Shown in pieces: positions 38,946-49,208 of a DNA stretch of 52,574 nt (positions within the stretch are counted from its first letter, which is position 1; each line of letters opens with the position of its first letter). A program made the translations under genes and the position numbers. Below the pieces are notes generated by a model. It saw nothing but the letters and a program-made list of their open reading frames with translations. It was not told the DNA's origin and searched no databases. Source of the DNA: CAJXJP01 sp964022365 (GTDB lineage: Bacteria; Patescibacteriota; Gracilibacteria; BD1-5; UBA6164); the NCBI GenBank assembly GCA_964022365.1, contig CAXHZN010000010.1, forward strand, positions 1-52,574, read 5' to 3'.

Positions 38946-40874
38946 ATGAAAGAAAAGAAAATGTTTGAACTCAATTCACATATTATAGATAAAAATAAAG
39001 AAAATACTGTTATTAAAAAAAGTATTTCTTTAGACGAAAATCTCCACTGTTTTTTATATATTGACTCTGGATCTAAAAATTATTCTGAAGCTTTAGAAAA
39101 TAATATTCTTGATTGTATTATTGATAAAATTTCTCTACAAAATACATACTGAGACTTTTCTGTTTCACTAGAAAATATAAATGCTTTTATAAAAACTTGG
39201 AACCAAGATAAAAATGAAAAACAAAAAGCAAATGTATTTATTGGTATTTTAGAAAATAATAATTTTATTTTTTCAAATATTTGAAAAGCGAGTGCTTATC
39301 TCATAAATAAAAAAGATGATTTAGTTACACTCACAGATGTTGACGAAAATAAAGATGAGTTTGGATATATTTCTAACGGGAGTTTGAGTAATAAAGAATT
39401 TATTATTATTTCTACAAATAATATTCTCCAATATCTCAGTGAAAGTGATATTCTTGACGGAATTGATAATCTCAGAGATAATAAACATTTTAGTCAAAAT
39501 ATTGTTGATATTTTACAACACGAATTACTCAATGAAAATATAGCTCTCGGAACTATTTCGTATATTAATCCAAATGCTGTTGAAGAAGTTGAAGAAAATA
39601 AATATCTCGAATTTATAAAAGAAAAATATTTCTTATTTCTCGATACAAAATTTGTAAAAAATATTTTAAAATTAATTCTCAGAGGAAAAAATAAATTACT
39701 TCAACAATCAAAAATGGTAAAAAATATTGCCTTTATTGCTGGGATTAGTTTATGTGTATTATTTCTTTATTCTACTGTTTCATCTATTGTTTGAGTTGCT
39801 ACAAATACTCAGCAAAAAGAAGTTAACATTGAATTACTTACTCAAGCTCGTGGGTTAATTAATTTAGCCAGTGATAATGTTGGAAATGAAGCTGTATTTG
39901 AAAAAAATATTTCAGAAGCAGAAACACTTATTACTCAAATAAAAGAGGATCAACTCTATTTATTGGATATTCAAAAAATGCAAAGTGATATTAATATTCT
40001 CAAAAAACAATTTAATAAAATTGAAACATTTGATAATTTTTGAGATAATGAAATATATTCTGGAAGTTTTGAAAATTTTGTAAAACTAATTCAAAGAGAC
40101 GGAAAAAAATATGTTGTTCAAGAAAAATGAATTACTGGTCCAATAAATACTGGTACAAAACCAAAAGAATATATTAATACTCAACTCAATCCAGATGAAA
40201 TATTTTTAGATGCTACGGTAATTTGATCGGATATTTATCTTAATACAAATAAATCTAAAATTGTAAAATTTTCAAAAAATTGATATTTTTCATTTATGGA
40301 TGTAAAAGATCAAGCTCAATGGAATGAAAATAAAATTATTAAGTCTTACGGAAATAATATATATATAGTTGATAGTAAAAAAGCTCAAATTTATAAACAC
40401 ACACTAAGTGGAAATAGTTTCAATAAAGCGCAAGACTATTTAAATCTAGATGATGTTAATGCAATTGGTGAAATAGTTTCTATAGCTATTGATGGTTGAT
40501 TTTATATATTGAGAAAAGATTTAGTCATGCAAAAATTCTTTGCTTCTCCAGAATATGAAATGACTGGTATTTCTCTGAATAATTTGCCGAAAAACTATAA
40601 AATAGAAGATGAAAATGCTAAAATAGAGGTAAAAACAAGATCTGATTTGAATTATGTATATATGTTGTTAAATAATAAAATTTTTGTTTTCCAACCAAAT
40701 TCAAAAAATTATAGAGATGTAAGTTCTCTAAATTATATCGGTCAAATTGATTGAGGTGTAAATGTAATACAGGATTTTTACATAAATCATGATGCTGAAC
40801 TTTGGATAATAAACAATAATGGTATCTACGATTTACGTTTTGAAATAAGTGATGATAAGTTAATTATTCGTTAA
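38946..40874 (+). CDS. Membrane protein with PP2C-like pseudophosphatase domain and extracytoplasmic sensor
   Basis: 642 residues. The N-terminal approximately 215 residues resemble a PPM/PP2C fold: LHCFLYIDSGSKNYSEALEN, then NNFIFSNIGKASAYLINKKD, then EFIIISTNNILQYLSESDIL. The metal-binding aspartates of DGHG and SDGL are replaced (DSGSKN, STNNIL), so catalysis is doubtful. A span follows near 258-280 (VKNIAFIAGISLCVLFLYST), then a helical segment with coiled-coil character and a C-terminal beta-rich region with repeated short blades (EIFLDATVIGSDIYLNTNKS; GNNIYIVDSKKAQIYKHTLS; DLNYVYMLLNNKIFVFQPNS), likely a propeller. An envelope sensor whose inner domain binds a phosphoprotein partner is plausible. 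Confidence 0.7.
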
Positions 40875-40939
40875 TTTATTTTTTCACCACACATAAAGGT
40901 TAAAAGTTGTAAAAGTTCAAAAAAAAGAGGAAAAAAGAT

Positions 40940-40967
40940 TTGCTAAATTTAAATTTTAGATTACAAT
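40940..40967 (+). promoter_or_regulatory. Probable rplY promoter
   Basis: TTGCTA (40940-40945), 16-bp spacer, TACAAT (40962-40967); about 50 bases before the ATG. An apparent in-frame extension from TTG 40940 would overlap the promoter and is rejected. Confidence 0.55.
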
Positions 40968-41017
40968 TCCCTCGCTTTAAAAAAAAAATTATCTTAAAAT
41001 ATATCAAAAAATATAAT

Positions 41018-41620
41018 ATGGAAAAAATTAACTTATCTGCTGAAGTAAGATCTACTTCTCAAAAATTAAGCGAAGTAAGAGCTGGAAAAAGAGTTCCTGC
41101 TGTTGTTTACGGTCATAATTTTGATAATGTAGTTATCTCAATTGATAACTCAGACTTCTTAAGAACTTTCAGAAAATCAGGTGAAAGCCACATTATCTCA
41201 TTAGATATTGCTGGTAAATCAGTTGACGTTCTTGTTCACGATATACAAAGAGAACCAGTTTCTGGAGATTTCTTACACGTAGACTTCTTTGCCGTTACTA
41301 AAGGTGAAGCTGTTCATACTCATATTGCATTAAACTTTACTGGAAAATCTCCAGCAGTTTCTACTGGTGCAATTTTAGAAGAATCTATTAAAGAACTTGA
41401 AGTTAAATGTCTTCCAAAAGATTTAGTTGATGCTTTTGATGTTGATTTATCAGCATTAAAACAAATGGGTGACTCTTTAAGAGTTTCTGATTTATCTATT
41501 GATTCTAAATACACTGTTTTAACTAACTCTGATGACGTTGTTGTCGCTGCTGCTAAACCAGCTAAAGTAGAAGTTGAAGCTGTTGCTGAAACTGAAGAAT
41601 CTAACGAAGAAAAAGCGTAA
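41018..41620 (+). CDS. rplY: 50S ribosomal protein bL25 (CTC form)
   Basis: 200 residues. It binds 5S rRNA. N-terminal L25 domain (MEKINLSAEVRSTSQKLSEV, RAGKRVPAVVYGHNFDNVVI, VLVHDIQREPVSGDFLHVDF) and the C-terminal TL5/CTC domain (GKSPAVSTGAILEESIKELE), then an acidic Ala/Glu-rich tail (AKVEVEAVAETEESNEEKA). No TGA codons, in line with other highly expressed genes here. Start chosen at the ATG giving the standard N-terminus. Confidence 0.95.
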   Translation: MEKINLSAEVRSTSQKLSEVRAGKRVPAVVYGHNFDNVVISIDNSDFLRTFRKSGESHIISLDIAGKSVDVLVHDIQREPVSGDFLHVDFFAVTKGEAVHTHIALNFTGKSPAVSTGAILEESIKELEVKCLPKDLVDAFDVDLSALKQMGDSLRVSDLSIDSKYTVLTNSDDVVVAAAKPAKVEVEAVAETEESNEEKA

Positions 41621-41636
41621 TAATTTTTCACTTCAC

Positions 41637-41674
41637 AAAAAAAGTATTTTGATTATAATCAAAATACTTTTTTT
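41637..41674 (+). terminator. rplY terminator
   Basis: AAAGTATTTTGATTA and TAATCAAAATACTTT palindrome with T-run. Confidence 0.9.
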
Positions 41675-41701
41675 AAATTTACTTATTTGAAAATTAAATA
41701 T

Positions 41702-42031
41702 ATGAAAATTAAATTATTTGGAACTCCAGACAATACTCAAGAATTAGAAAATAGAGTAAAATCTTGTTTAGATGAGCTTGGTCTCGTAGATTTTATACAA
41801 CTCGAAGTAACGCAAGATGAGAACATAAAAACAGAATTAAATATTACAAAAGAACCTGCTTTGATTATCGAAGAGGAAGCTATTGATTTTAAAGATACTA
41901 TTTTTGAAGGAATCATACCTGAAAATGAAGAAATTAAATCTATGTTCATAAGTATTATTGGATGAGGTTCTGGTGGATCTTGTGGAAGTAAAGATGAAAA
42001 TGGATCTTGTGGTACAGGTTGTGCTTGTTAA
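41702..42031 (+). CDS. Thioredoxin-fold protein with cysteine-rich tail
   Basis: 109 residues. MKIKLFGTPDNTQELENRVK, then IQLEVTQDENIKTELNITKE, then PALIIEEEAIDFKDTIFEGI gives the beta-alpha-beta...PALII pattern of small thioredoxin/glutaredoxin-like proteins (Thioredoxin_3). The usual CxxC is replaced by TPDN, so the fold lacks its redox pair. Instead the C-terminus is GGGSGGSCGSKDENGSCG followed by TGCAC, with four cysteines in the last 16 residues. That tail could bind metal or act as a mobile dithiol. The linker Gly is a TGA. Start chosen at ATG 41702 over TTG 41687. Confidence 0.72.
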
Positions 42032-42042
42032 TAAAAACACAG

Positions 42043-42080
42043 AAAAAAAAGAAAACTTTTATAAAAGTTTTCTTTTTTTT
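42043..42080 (+). terminator. Terminator after the thioredoxin-fold gene
   Basis: AAAGAAAACTTTTA and TAAAAGTTTTCTTT with T-run. Confidence 0.88.
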
Positions 42081-42096
42081 AATATTTATTTAAAAA

Positions 42097-43446
42097 TTAT
42101 TTCCAAACAATATTATATCTATTTGAATAAATTTTATTTTCACTTGCATCTAAGTATTCAACATCATATACATTTGTACCTTTACTCAGTGTGTTAAAGT
42201 TTTCAAATGCATGATATTTCCATGTTCCAGTTGCTGGTGCATATGAATTAAGTTTATATCCATTTACTAATACACTTACTATTTCAGGATTATTTACTTT
42301 CCCTTGGATTGTAACTTGTCCTACATTTGTTGTATAGGTAGTATTTGTAGATGGTGCTGTAAAAGTATATTGACTTGCATCTACATTTTCATAATTTTGT
42401 AAATTATATCATCCACTTTCCCCTGTTGATTCTCCAGCTAGATAATATAAAGTAATAAGATTTTTTTCTAATACATCTTCTGCATCATCATAGGCTCTAA
42501 AAACTAAATCATTTTGATATTTAGAAGTAGAAATGTCAGTAAATGTAAATGATTTATTTTGAGAATTTAATTCTGCTTGTTTTCCATTTGCAGTAATTTT
42601 TACAATATCATTATTTGTATAATTCCCAGTAATAGTAATATTTGAAGAATCAATAGTCGCTTCATCTCTAATAGTATCAAAAACGAGAACTCTTGAAGTA
42701 TTATTTTCAACAGTAGGAACGTTTGAATCTGTTTCACCTTCTTGTTCATCTTCATCGTTTCGAGCATTTATATAAGAATCTCCTCTATTTAAAATATACC
42801 AGTCATCATTTTTAAATACGTCATCTATTTGTTCTTTTTGTGTTTTTAAATCAATATCTTGATTACTTGCATTTATAGTTGTAATTGAAACTTTTTCACC
42901 TGGAAGCACTAAAGTATTTTGTCCTACTAAATTTTCAACTTCTACAAACCCATTAATAACATAAACAGTAGATGCCATTTCATTTTGAGACATAGAAACA
43001 TGAGAATTTTCTCACATTTTTACTCTTGCGAATTTCATTTTAACATTTAATGGTTTTGATGTATTTACCCAAAAATTTCATGAAGAATGAGTAAATGATC
43101 CATCTGTATTATAATCTATAATCCCTAGTTTAGAAATTCTAGCATTTCCTACCTCTGGAATATCTAAGACTAAACTCCCATTAGAAACATTTATACTTTC
43201 TCCTTTCATTAAAACAGAATCTTGTGTGATTTCTAGTTCATCTCCATTAGAATATTCAATTGTTCCTTGAGTTGATTGCCCATCAAGATTTAAAGCAATA
43301 CCAACTTTATTTTCTTTTTGTACTTCTACGTCTTCTTCTCAACCAGAAAATAAACTAATAAGAATAAGTAATACAATAAATACTCCTATAATTGGAACAA
43401 TGTAATCTTTTACATTTTTTGTCACTACATTTCTTCTTCTCGCCAT
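42097..43446 (-). CDS. Membrane-anchored FecR-like protein
   Basis: 449 residues. Basic start (MARRRNVVTKNVKDY), one membrane span (IVPIIGVFIVLLILISLFSG) and a large extracytoplasmic beta region. Residues about 120-210 resemble a FecR domain (QNEMASTVYVINGFVEVENL then VGQNTLVLPGEKVSITTINA). Two Ig-like or bacterial adhesion repeats follow (SSNITITGNYTNNDIVKITA; TNVGQVTIQGKVNNPEIVSV). Similar FecR-plus-Ig proteins are widespread in CPR genomes. A surface or cell-wall role is inferred; no sigma factor is adjacent, so classical FecR signalling is not supported. Confidence 0.78.
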
Positions 43447-43595
43447 TTATTACCAATATTATGAAATATAATCTATAAATACTATAAATATAAAAATAAA
43501 AAAAACAACTCTAAAATAATAATATTTTTTTGATAATTAAAATATTAATTTTACAATAAAAAGAAAGATAGTAAACAAAAAAATAGATATTTTTT

Positions 43596-43622
43596 TTGTA
43601 TTTTTTCATTCTTCCCTATAAT
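43596..43622 (+). promoter_or_regulatory. Probable promoter of the acidic lipoprotein gene
   Basis: TTGTAT (43596-43601), 15-bp spacer, TATAAT (43617-43622), 41 bases before the ATG. The divergent 216-base region 43447-43662 shows nothing else. Confidence 0.5.
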
Positions 43623-43662
43623 AAGGGCACATTACAATATTTATATTTTAAAAGTCAATCTT

Positions 43663-43956
43663 ATGAAAAAAGTTGTTGCACTTATTGCTATGCTTTCATT
43701 AGCATTTTTCGCTTCTTGTTCTAATGAAGAAACTAATGTAGAAGTTGAAACTGGTACTGGAGTTGAAGCTAACGCTGAAGTTACTACTGATGAAGAATTA
43801 GCTGGTGAAGAAGAAATGAACGAAGAAGTTTCTGAAGAAGAAACTATGACTGATACTGAAGGAAACGAAGTTGATGAAGAAGCTATGGAAGCATCTTTAG
43901 AAGCTGATGCTGCTTTAGAAGTTTTATCAGAAGGTGAAGAAGAAATGGCTAAATAA
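43663..43956 (+). CDS. Small acidic lipoprotein
   Basis: 97 residues. Lipoprotein signal peptide MKKVVALIAMLSLAFFASC, with lipobox FASC and Cys at residue 19. The mature part is extremely acidic and low complexity (Glu, Thr, Val, Ala; for example EELAGEEEMNEEVSEEETMT), with no Arg and almost no Lys until the end. Codon use (GAA, GCT, GTT, no TGA) resembles highly expressed native genes. It could be an abundant surface polyanion. Function unknown. Confidence 0.85.
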   Translation: MKKVVALIAMLSLAFFASCSNEETNVEVETGTGVEANAEVTTDEELAGEEEMNEEVSEEETMTDTEGNEVDEEAMEASLEADAALEVLSEGEEEMAK

Positions 43957-43970
43957 TCATTTCACATTTT

Positions 43971-44003
43971 AAAAAAGTTGACTATAATCCAGTCGACTTT
44001 TTT
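43971..44003 (+). terminator. Lipoprotein gene terminator
   Basis: AAAAGTtGACT and AGTCgACTTTT around ATAATCC, then T-run. Confidence 0.85.
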
Positions 44004-44026
44004 ATTTTGTTTATTTTTTGAGTTCT

Positions 44027-44779
44027 ATGGCAAATTTAGAGAAAAGATTATTAAAAAAAATGCATACGGCAATTAATGATTTTAATATGATTCAAGAGTG
44101 AGAAACAATTCTTATTTGAGTATCTGGTTGAAAAGATTCGATGGCAATGTGAAGGCTTATGAGTTTAATTTTAAAACATTCAAAAGTAAAATTTAAAATC
44201 AGAGCTGTATATATTTTTAAAGATTTTTTAATTGACTGTGATATTAATTTTGCAGAAAAGAAAAAATATTTTGAAGAAGAATTAAATATTCCCCTAGAAA
44301 AAATTGATATCAAACTTCCTGAAGATTCAAAACTTAATGATGGGATCGGGCAAAATTGTCAATGGTGTGCTTATGCAAGAAGAATTGCACTTTTTTCACT
44401 CTGTAAAAAACGGAATGCAACAAAAATTTGTATGGGACATCATATGGATGATATCGTCGTAACAACGATGATGAATATGATCGAAGGGAGAAAATTAAAG
44501 ATCATGCCTCCGGTAAATAAAATGAACCTTTGAGATATTACATTTATCAGACCAATGGCATATGTAAGAGAAAAAGAATTAGTTACCTATGTAAAAGATA
44601 ATGAAATTCCATATTCTCCTTGTAATTGTCCAGTTGGAGAAGATACAATGAGAAATAAAATAAAATTTGGTTTAGTACGGGAAAATGAAAAAAACTTCCC
44701 AAAATATACAGAAAATATGTTTTGGGCTCTGATAAAAGATTTCCAAGAAAAATACAAAGATGACGGATATAGTATGTAA
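44027..44779 (+). CDS. ttcA: tRNA 2-thiocytidine biosynthesis protein TtcA-like
   Basis: 250 residues. PP-loop ATPase: ILIGVSGGKDSMAMGRLMSL (two TGA glycines in the P-loop), first Cys pair QNCQWCAYARRIALFSLCKK, MGHHMDDIVVTTMMNMIEGR, then IRPMAYVREKELVTYVKDNE and SPCNCPVGEDTMRNKI. This follows TtcA, which thiolates C32 of some tRNAs with a [4Fe-4S] cluster. The second motif is C-x-C, not C-x-x-C, so the cluster binding may differ. Terminator follows at once. Confidence 0.9.
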
Positions 44780-44814
44780 AAAATCAGAGAAATAATTATT
44801 TCTCTGATTTTTTT
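44778..44814 (+). terminator. ttcA terminator
   Basis: AAATCAGAGAAATAA and TTATTTCTCTGATTT palindrome with T-run. Confidence 0.9.
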
Positions 44815-44872
44815 GATATTTACTTACAAAATATGATATAATAAATAAAATTATATTTTAAATATATATTAT

Positions 44873-45283
44873 ATGTTTTGACTGGGAAATAATTCTGAAA
44901 ATTTTCATACCTTAAAAATTTTTGATGGAATTGAATCGCAAATTGTAGATGACATTATAAAAAACTGTGAACATAGAGTTTTTAGTGATGGAGAAATGAT
45001 TATTATGCAAGAAGAAGAATCAAATGGAGAATGATATATTATCAAAAAATGATCAGTAAATGTCAGCATAAATGGAGATTCAATTGCTCAACTTTCAGCC
45101 GGAGATATTTTCGGTGAAATCGCTCTACTTAACGAAGAAGAAAGAACAGCCAGCGTATATTCTCAAGGTGAAACAGAAGTCATAGTTCTAAAAATAGATG
45201 ATATAATGCAAATGTTATCAAGTGATAATCAAATAAATAAAACTATTATCAATAGAATCGAAGAAAATATTTCTAGAAATTAA
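44873..45283 (+). CDS. Cyclic-nucleotide-binding domain protein
   Basis: 136 residues, a stand-alone cNMP domain: FSDGEMIIMQEEESNGEGYI, then KKGSVNVSINGDSIAQLSAG, then DIFGEIALLNEEERTASVYS, the phosphate-binding cassette (FGEIALL...RTASV). There is no DNA-binding helix-turn-helix after it, so it is not a CRP-type regulator. Such single-domain proteins can act as regulatory subunits or scaffolds. The Glu and Arg of the cassette are present, so ligand binding is plausible. TGA codes Gly in NGEGYIIKKGS. Confidence 0.88.
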
Positions 45284-45286
45284 AAA

Positions 45287-45318
45287 AATAATCTCACTAC
45301 GTGAGATTATTTTTTTTT
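45287..45318. terminator. Bidirectional terminator
   Basis: AATAATCTCAC, loop TAC, GTGAGATTATT between converging genes. Confidence 0.9.
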
Positions 45319-46789
45319 ATTTACAGGTAAATAATTTTTTTTCTTCTAAAAATGAAATTTCTTTATTTTCACAAATATTAGAATAAGAAAAATATGAATC
45401 ATTTTCTATATATATAGAATTTACTAAATATCAATTTGGAATATTTCAAAGTTGTAATTTGGTATTTTCTGGTATATAAAGTGTAATTTTTTTTCTTAAA
45501 AATTGGTACGAAACACTTTGATTAAAAATATTTTCAACTCAAATATTTATTTCTCAATTTTCTTGTATTAATTCAGAAACAGTAAGTTTATCAAAATAAT
45601 CTTGAGCTAATTGTTTATTTTTGTGATTAATAATTGATTCGATTTCTATAAAAGCATTTTCCTGTTGAGTTTGTTTAAATTCAACTGATTCAATCCAGTT
45701 AACTGTTACCTGAGTATTTTCAAATCATTTTGAAAAAGGAAAAATATTTATTTTTTTATCTCAAGTATTTTCTAAATTAATCGTCTGAATATTTGAATAT
45801 GTATTTGTAAAAAATACTGAAGTTTGAAAAAAACCAATTCAACTGATAAAAATAGAAATAAATAAACCTATTACTCAAAAAATCATCAGAAAATTTGCAA
45901 TCATTTTTCCTTGAAAAATTTTCCATAATATCCCGATAATCAAAAATAATACCGAAAATAATATTCCAATCACTCAAAGAGTTAAAAATGCTTCCACATT
46001 ACTGAGTAAATTTTGATTATATATTTCTAAATCTGTGAAAAATAATCCTGATAAAAATAATGTTGGTGCGATAACAGCAACGAGTAATCACAAAATAAAT
46101 GCTAAGATTACTATTTTAAATCAAATTTTTATTATTTTTAAAATGATATGAAATATTTTTTTTATCATCGAAAAAATATTTTGAAAAAAAGAATTATTTT
46201 TATAATTTTTTTCTGAAATATTTTCTAAATTATTATGTTTAACTTCTTGATTATTTACAGATAGATTTTTAATTTTTTTATTTTTTTTTATCTGATTTGA
46301 ACCATTTGGAATCAAAAACCAAAGTGCTAAGTAGATAAAAAATGTCATTCCGAAGAAAAATAATCCTACGAGAAAAGCCAAACGAACCCAAAGCGAATCA
46401 ATTCCTAATCTTTGTGCAATTCATCCACAAACTCATGCAATCATACTATCGTCTTGTGATAGTGTGAGTTTTTGATTTTCTGTGGAAAAAAATTCTTTTA
46501 CTTTTTCAGGATTGTAACCACTAGATTTTTGAGTTTCTCATGAAAATTCTTCTGAAAAAATTTCTTCTGGTTCTCAAATTTCGTTGACAATATCTATGAC
46601 ATTTTTATTGGTAATATCTCCTGAAATATCTGAAAATTTTTCTGAAATTCTTTCTTGAATATCTTCATATAAATCCATTTCACCATTATTTTTTTTGAGA
46701 TAATTTTTTACTCTTGATAAATATTTATCTAAAAATTCAATCGAAATTTCCGATAATTCAAAAGTTTGTCTATTTAAATTATATTTCAT
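45317..46789 (-). CDS. PspC-domain membrane protein with N-terminal helical domain
   Basis: 490 residues. An N-terminal domain (about 1-95: TFELSEISIEFLDKYLSRVK, YEDIQERISEKFSDISGDIT) resembles the short helical domain that precedes PspC in many CPR and Firmicute proteins. PspC follows at about 125-180 (DDSMIAGVCGGIAQRLGIDS, LWVRLAFLVGLFFFGMTFFI). Three to four more spans follow (KIVILAFILGLLVAVIAPTL; FLTLGVIGILFSVLFLIIGI; MIFGVIGLFISIFISGIGFF), then an extracytoplasmic beta region ending CK. PspC proteins sense or counter envelope stress. It lies 16 bases after a PadR regulator, a common pairing, so PadR probably controls it. Confidence 0.85.
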
Positions 46790-46805
46790 ATTTTTGTATT
46801 ATAAA

Positions 46806-47141
46806 TTATTTATTTTTTTGAATATTTATTACAGCTGATTCTAAATTATTCCAGATTGATTCCATCGAAACTAATAATTCTTTTCCTTGTTTGGTAAGTT
46901 TAAAATATTTTCTTGGAGGACCAGAAATTGATTCAACCCAATAATACGTAATAATCGAATCTTTTCTTAAACGTGAAAGCAAAGGATAGAGTGTCCCCTC
47001 AACCACAATAAGATTATTTTCTTTTAAGATTTTTAAAATATCAGAAGAATACACTTCCCCTGTATTAATAATCATCAAAATAATATATTCTAAAATTCAT
47101 TTACGCATTTGAGCAGAAATTTTTTCTAAATTTTCTGACAT
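46806..47141 (-). CDS. PadR-family transcriptional regulator
   Basis: 111 residues. Winged-helix PadR domain: MRKGILEYIILMIINTGEVY, SSDILKILKENNLIVVEGTL, YPLLSRLRKDSIITYYWVES, SGPPRKYFKLTKQGKELLVS, with a C-terminal dimer helix (ESIWNNLESAVINIQK). It represses its targets until a ligand binds. Heads an operon with the PspC gene. Two copies of a 21-bp palindrome lie just upstream, consistent with autoregulation. TGA codes the Gly of MRKG. Confidence 0.93.
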
Positions 47142-47143
47142 GG

Positions 47144-47164
47144 TTACCTTGTATTACATAGTAG
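47144..47164. promoter_or_regulatory. PadR operator, proximal copy
   Basis: TTACCTTGTA-T-TACATAGTAG, an imperfect palindrome just 3 bases from the padR ATG; matches the copy at 47210-47230. Centres are 66 bases apart, close to a whole number of helical turns. Confidence 0.7.
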
Positions 47165-47209
47165 TTTCCTACAAAAATAGTAATTTCCTAGGCCTTAAAA
47201 AGAAAATTA

Positions 47210-47230
47210 CTACTTTGTATTACAAGGTAG
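47210..47230. promoter_or_regulatory. PadR operator, distal copy
   Basis: CTACTTTGTA-T-TACAAGGTAG, one mismatch in ten paired positions. The padR promoter should lie between or across the two copies. Confidence 0.7.
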
Positions 47231-47271
47231 TTTATGAAAATAATATTTTTTGTCAAAATAATTAAACAAAT

Positions 47272-47308
47272 AAAAAAAAGATACCGGTACTCAAATGAGT
47301 TCGGTATC
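47272..47308 (-). terminator. tyrS terminator
   Basis: GATACCG (47280-47286) with CGGTATC (47302-47308) and inner ACTC-AAAT-GAGT; T-run on the minus strand. Confidence 0.85.
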
Positions 47309-47322
47309 AAAAAATATGAGAT

Positions 47323-48612
47323 TTATTTTTTTATTATTCTTAAATTTTTCTTTCCTTTTTGGAGTAATAATGCTCCATTTTCTAAAAAGTCAGCTGAAAA
47401 ATCATATTTTGAATCGGTAATTTTATTCCCATTTATCAAAATTGCTCCTGAAGAAACAGCATTTCTTGCATTAGAATTTGATTTTTCTAATCCAGATTGA
47501 ACTATTATTTCAAATAAATTTTGATCTACATAATCTAAACCTCCCATCGCATTTTTATACGTTTCAAGATCTTGATTATTGAGTTTTGATAATTCAGATA
47601 CTTTATCTTGAGAAGTAAACATAAACTCAGTAATTTGTTCTGCAAGTTTTGCTTCGTGTGTCCCGTGAACGATTTCTACCACTTTGAACGCAAGTAATTT
47701 TTGTCCAGCTCTTTGCTCTGGTGTTTCTAAATGTTTTGCGACTATTTCATCAATTTCTTGTGTATCAATAAGCGTTAACATTTTCATAAAACGAGAAATA
47801 TCTTCGTCACTCGTATTCATAAAATATTGGTAGATGAAGTATGGTGATGTTTTATTTTTATCTAAAAACATAGCATTTCATTCTGATTTCCCAAATTTTT
47901 TCCCAGTTGCGTCCGTAATTAACGGCCAAGTAAGTGCATAAGAATCAGCTTCGTATTTTTTTCTAATCAGTTCAGTTCCAGTTACAAGATTCCCCCACTG
48001 ATCTTGTCCACCGATTTGTAATATAACATTTTTATCTGTAAATAATCTACACGCATCATATCCTTGTAATAATTGGTATGAAAATTCTGTATACGAAATT
48101 GATTGACTTGGATCTTCGATTCTTTTTTTCACCGTATCTTTTCCCATCATCACATTTACCGTCATATATTTTCCAACTTCTCTTAAAAAATCGAGAAAAT
48201 TCATATTTTCGTAAAATACTTTATTGTTGATGAATTCTACTTTGAGATCATCTCCAGTAAAATCTTGCATATTTTTTGCAATTTGAGAAATTTGATTTGA
48301 AATTGCTTCTTGGTTTTTATCTAACGCATTTGTATCAAGAAATTCTCTTTCAGCATTTTTTCATCCTGGATCTCCAATCATCCCCGTAGCACCACCTGTA
48401 AGTGCCGTGTACGTGTTTCATCTTCTCATTATGTGTGTTGCCACCATAAAACCTATAAAGTTCCCTAAATGAAGAGAATCTGCTGTTGGATCAAAACCAC
48501 AATAAAAATTTGCATTTCCTTCATCTATCAACGCAAATATTTCATCAGAAGTATTTTGGTATAATAACCCGCTTTCCTCGAGCTCATGTATAATTGGTTT
48601 CATTTTCTGCAT
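47323..48612 (-). CDS. tyrS: Tyrosyl-tRNA synthetase
   Basis: 429 residues, normal length. Charges tRNA-Tyr. YCGFDPTADSLHLGNFIGFM holds the HIGH-type HLGN; GGATGMIGDPGGKNAEREFL and GGQDQWGNLVTGTELIRKKY are class-I Tyr motifs; KKFGKSEGN is the KMSKS loop, where TGA supplies the Gly after GKSE. C-terminal S4-like RNA-binding domain (NSNARNAVSSGAILINGNKI). Start either MQKMKPI (48612) or the ATG three codons on. Other TGA glycines: RRGNTYTALTGGATGMIG. Confidence 0.96.
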
Positions 48613-48794
48613 ATAATTATCAAAATAATTTTCTAAAAATGTATAATTAATATTTTTTTTTATATATAAATTATAAATATTTTTTTCAGATTTAATTTTA
48701 TTTTAGACAAAAAAATATTTTTTACAATAAAAAATATTTGATTTTTCGCTTAAATTTGTTATTTTTAATAATAAATAATTCTAATATTTTGTAA

Positions 48795-49208
48795 ATGGAT
48801 TTTTGAAGCAGACAAGATTGGTTAAAAATACAGCCTGATGATTTAGGAAAAAGAGAATGTGTCTTTTGTAATCCTCAAAATACTCCTCTGCTGAAAGAAT
48901 TTTCTCACTGGTATATTTGTAGAAATAAATATCCCTATTGAGAGAATAAAGATAATCTCTTAGTTATCCCAAAAAAACATACAAAATATACCTATGAACT
49001 TTCGAGTCAACAATGGGCTGAAATTTCAGAAGTAGAAAAATTTATGAAAGACTATTACGGTGAAAATAATTATTTTTCTTTTATACGTCAAAGTTGTGCA
49101 GGTAGAAGTTTAGAGCATCTGCATTACCATTATATTCCTGGATTTATTTCTGGAGCTCACGTGGAACATATTTTACAAAACCAATCTTACACACTATGAA
49201 AAGTTTAG
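48795..49208 (+). CDS. HIT-like protein
   Basis: 137 residues. CVFCNPQNTPLLKEFSHWYI (a CxxC pair), then NLLVIPKKHTKYTYEL and RSLEHLHYHYIPGFISG. The HLHYHY block corresponds to the HxHxH histidine triad of nucleotide hydrolases/transferases. The spacing is as in HIT proteins, though the third residue is a Tyr-flanked His and the sequence is divergent. A nucleotide phosphate hydrolase is likely. The next gene begins 13 bases before this one stops. Confidence 0.8.

Noticed and set aside
41320..41631. Minus-strand ORF opposite rplY
   Set aside because: Shadow of bL25 caused by its regular codon use.
47234..47500. Plus-strand ORF after the distal PadR operator
   Set aside because: It crosses the tyrS terminator and the tyrS coding end; its residues are antisense to TyrS.
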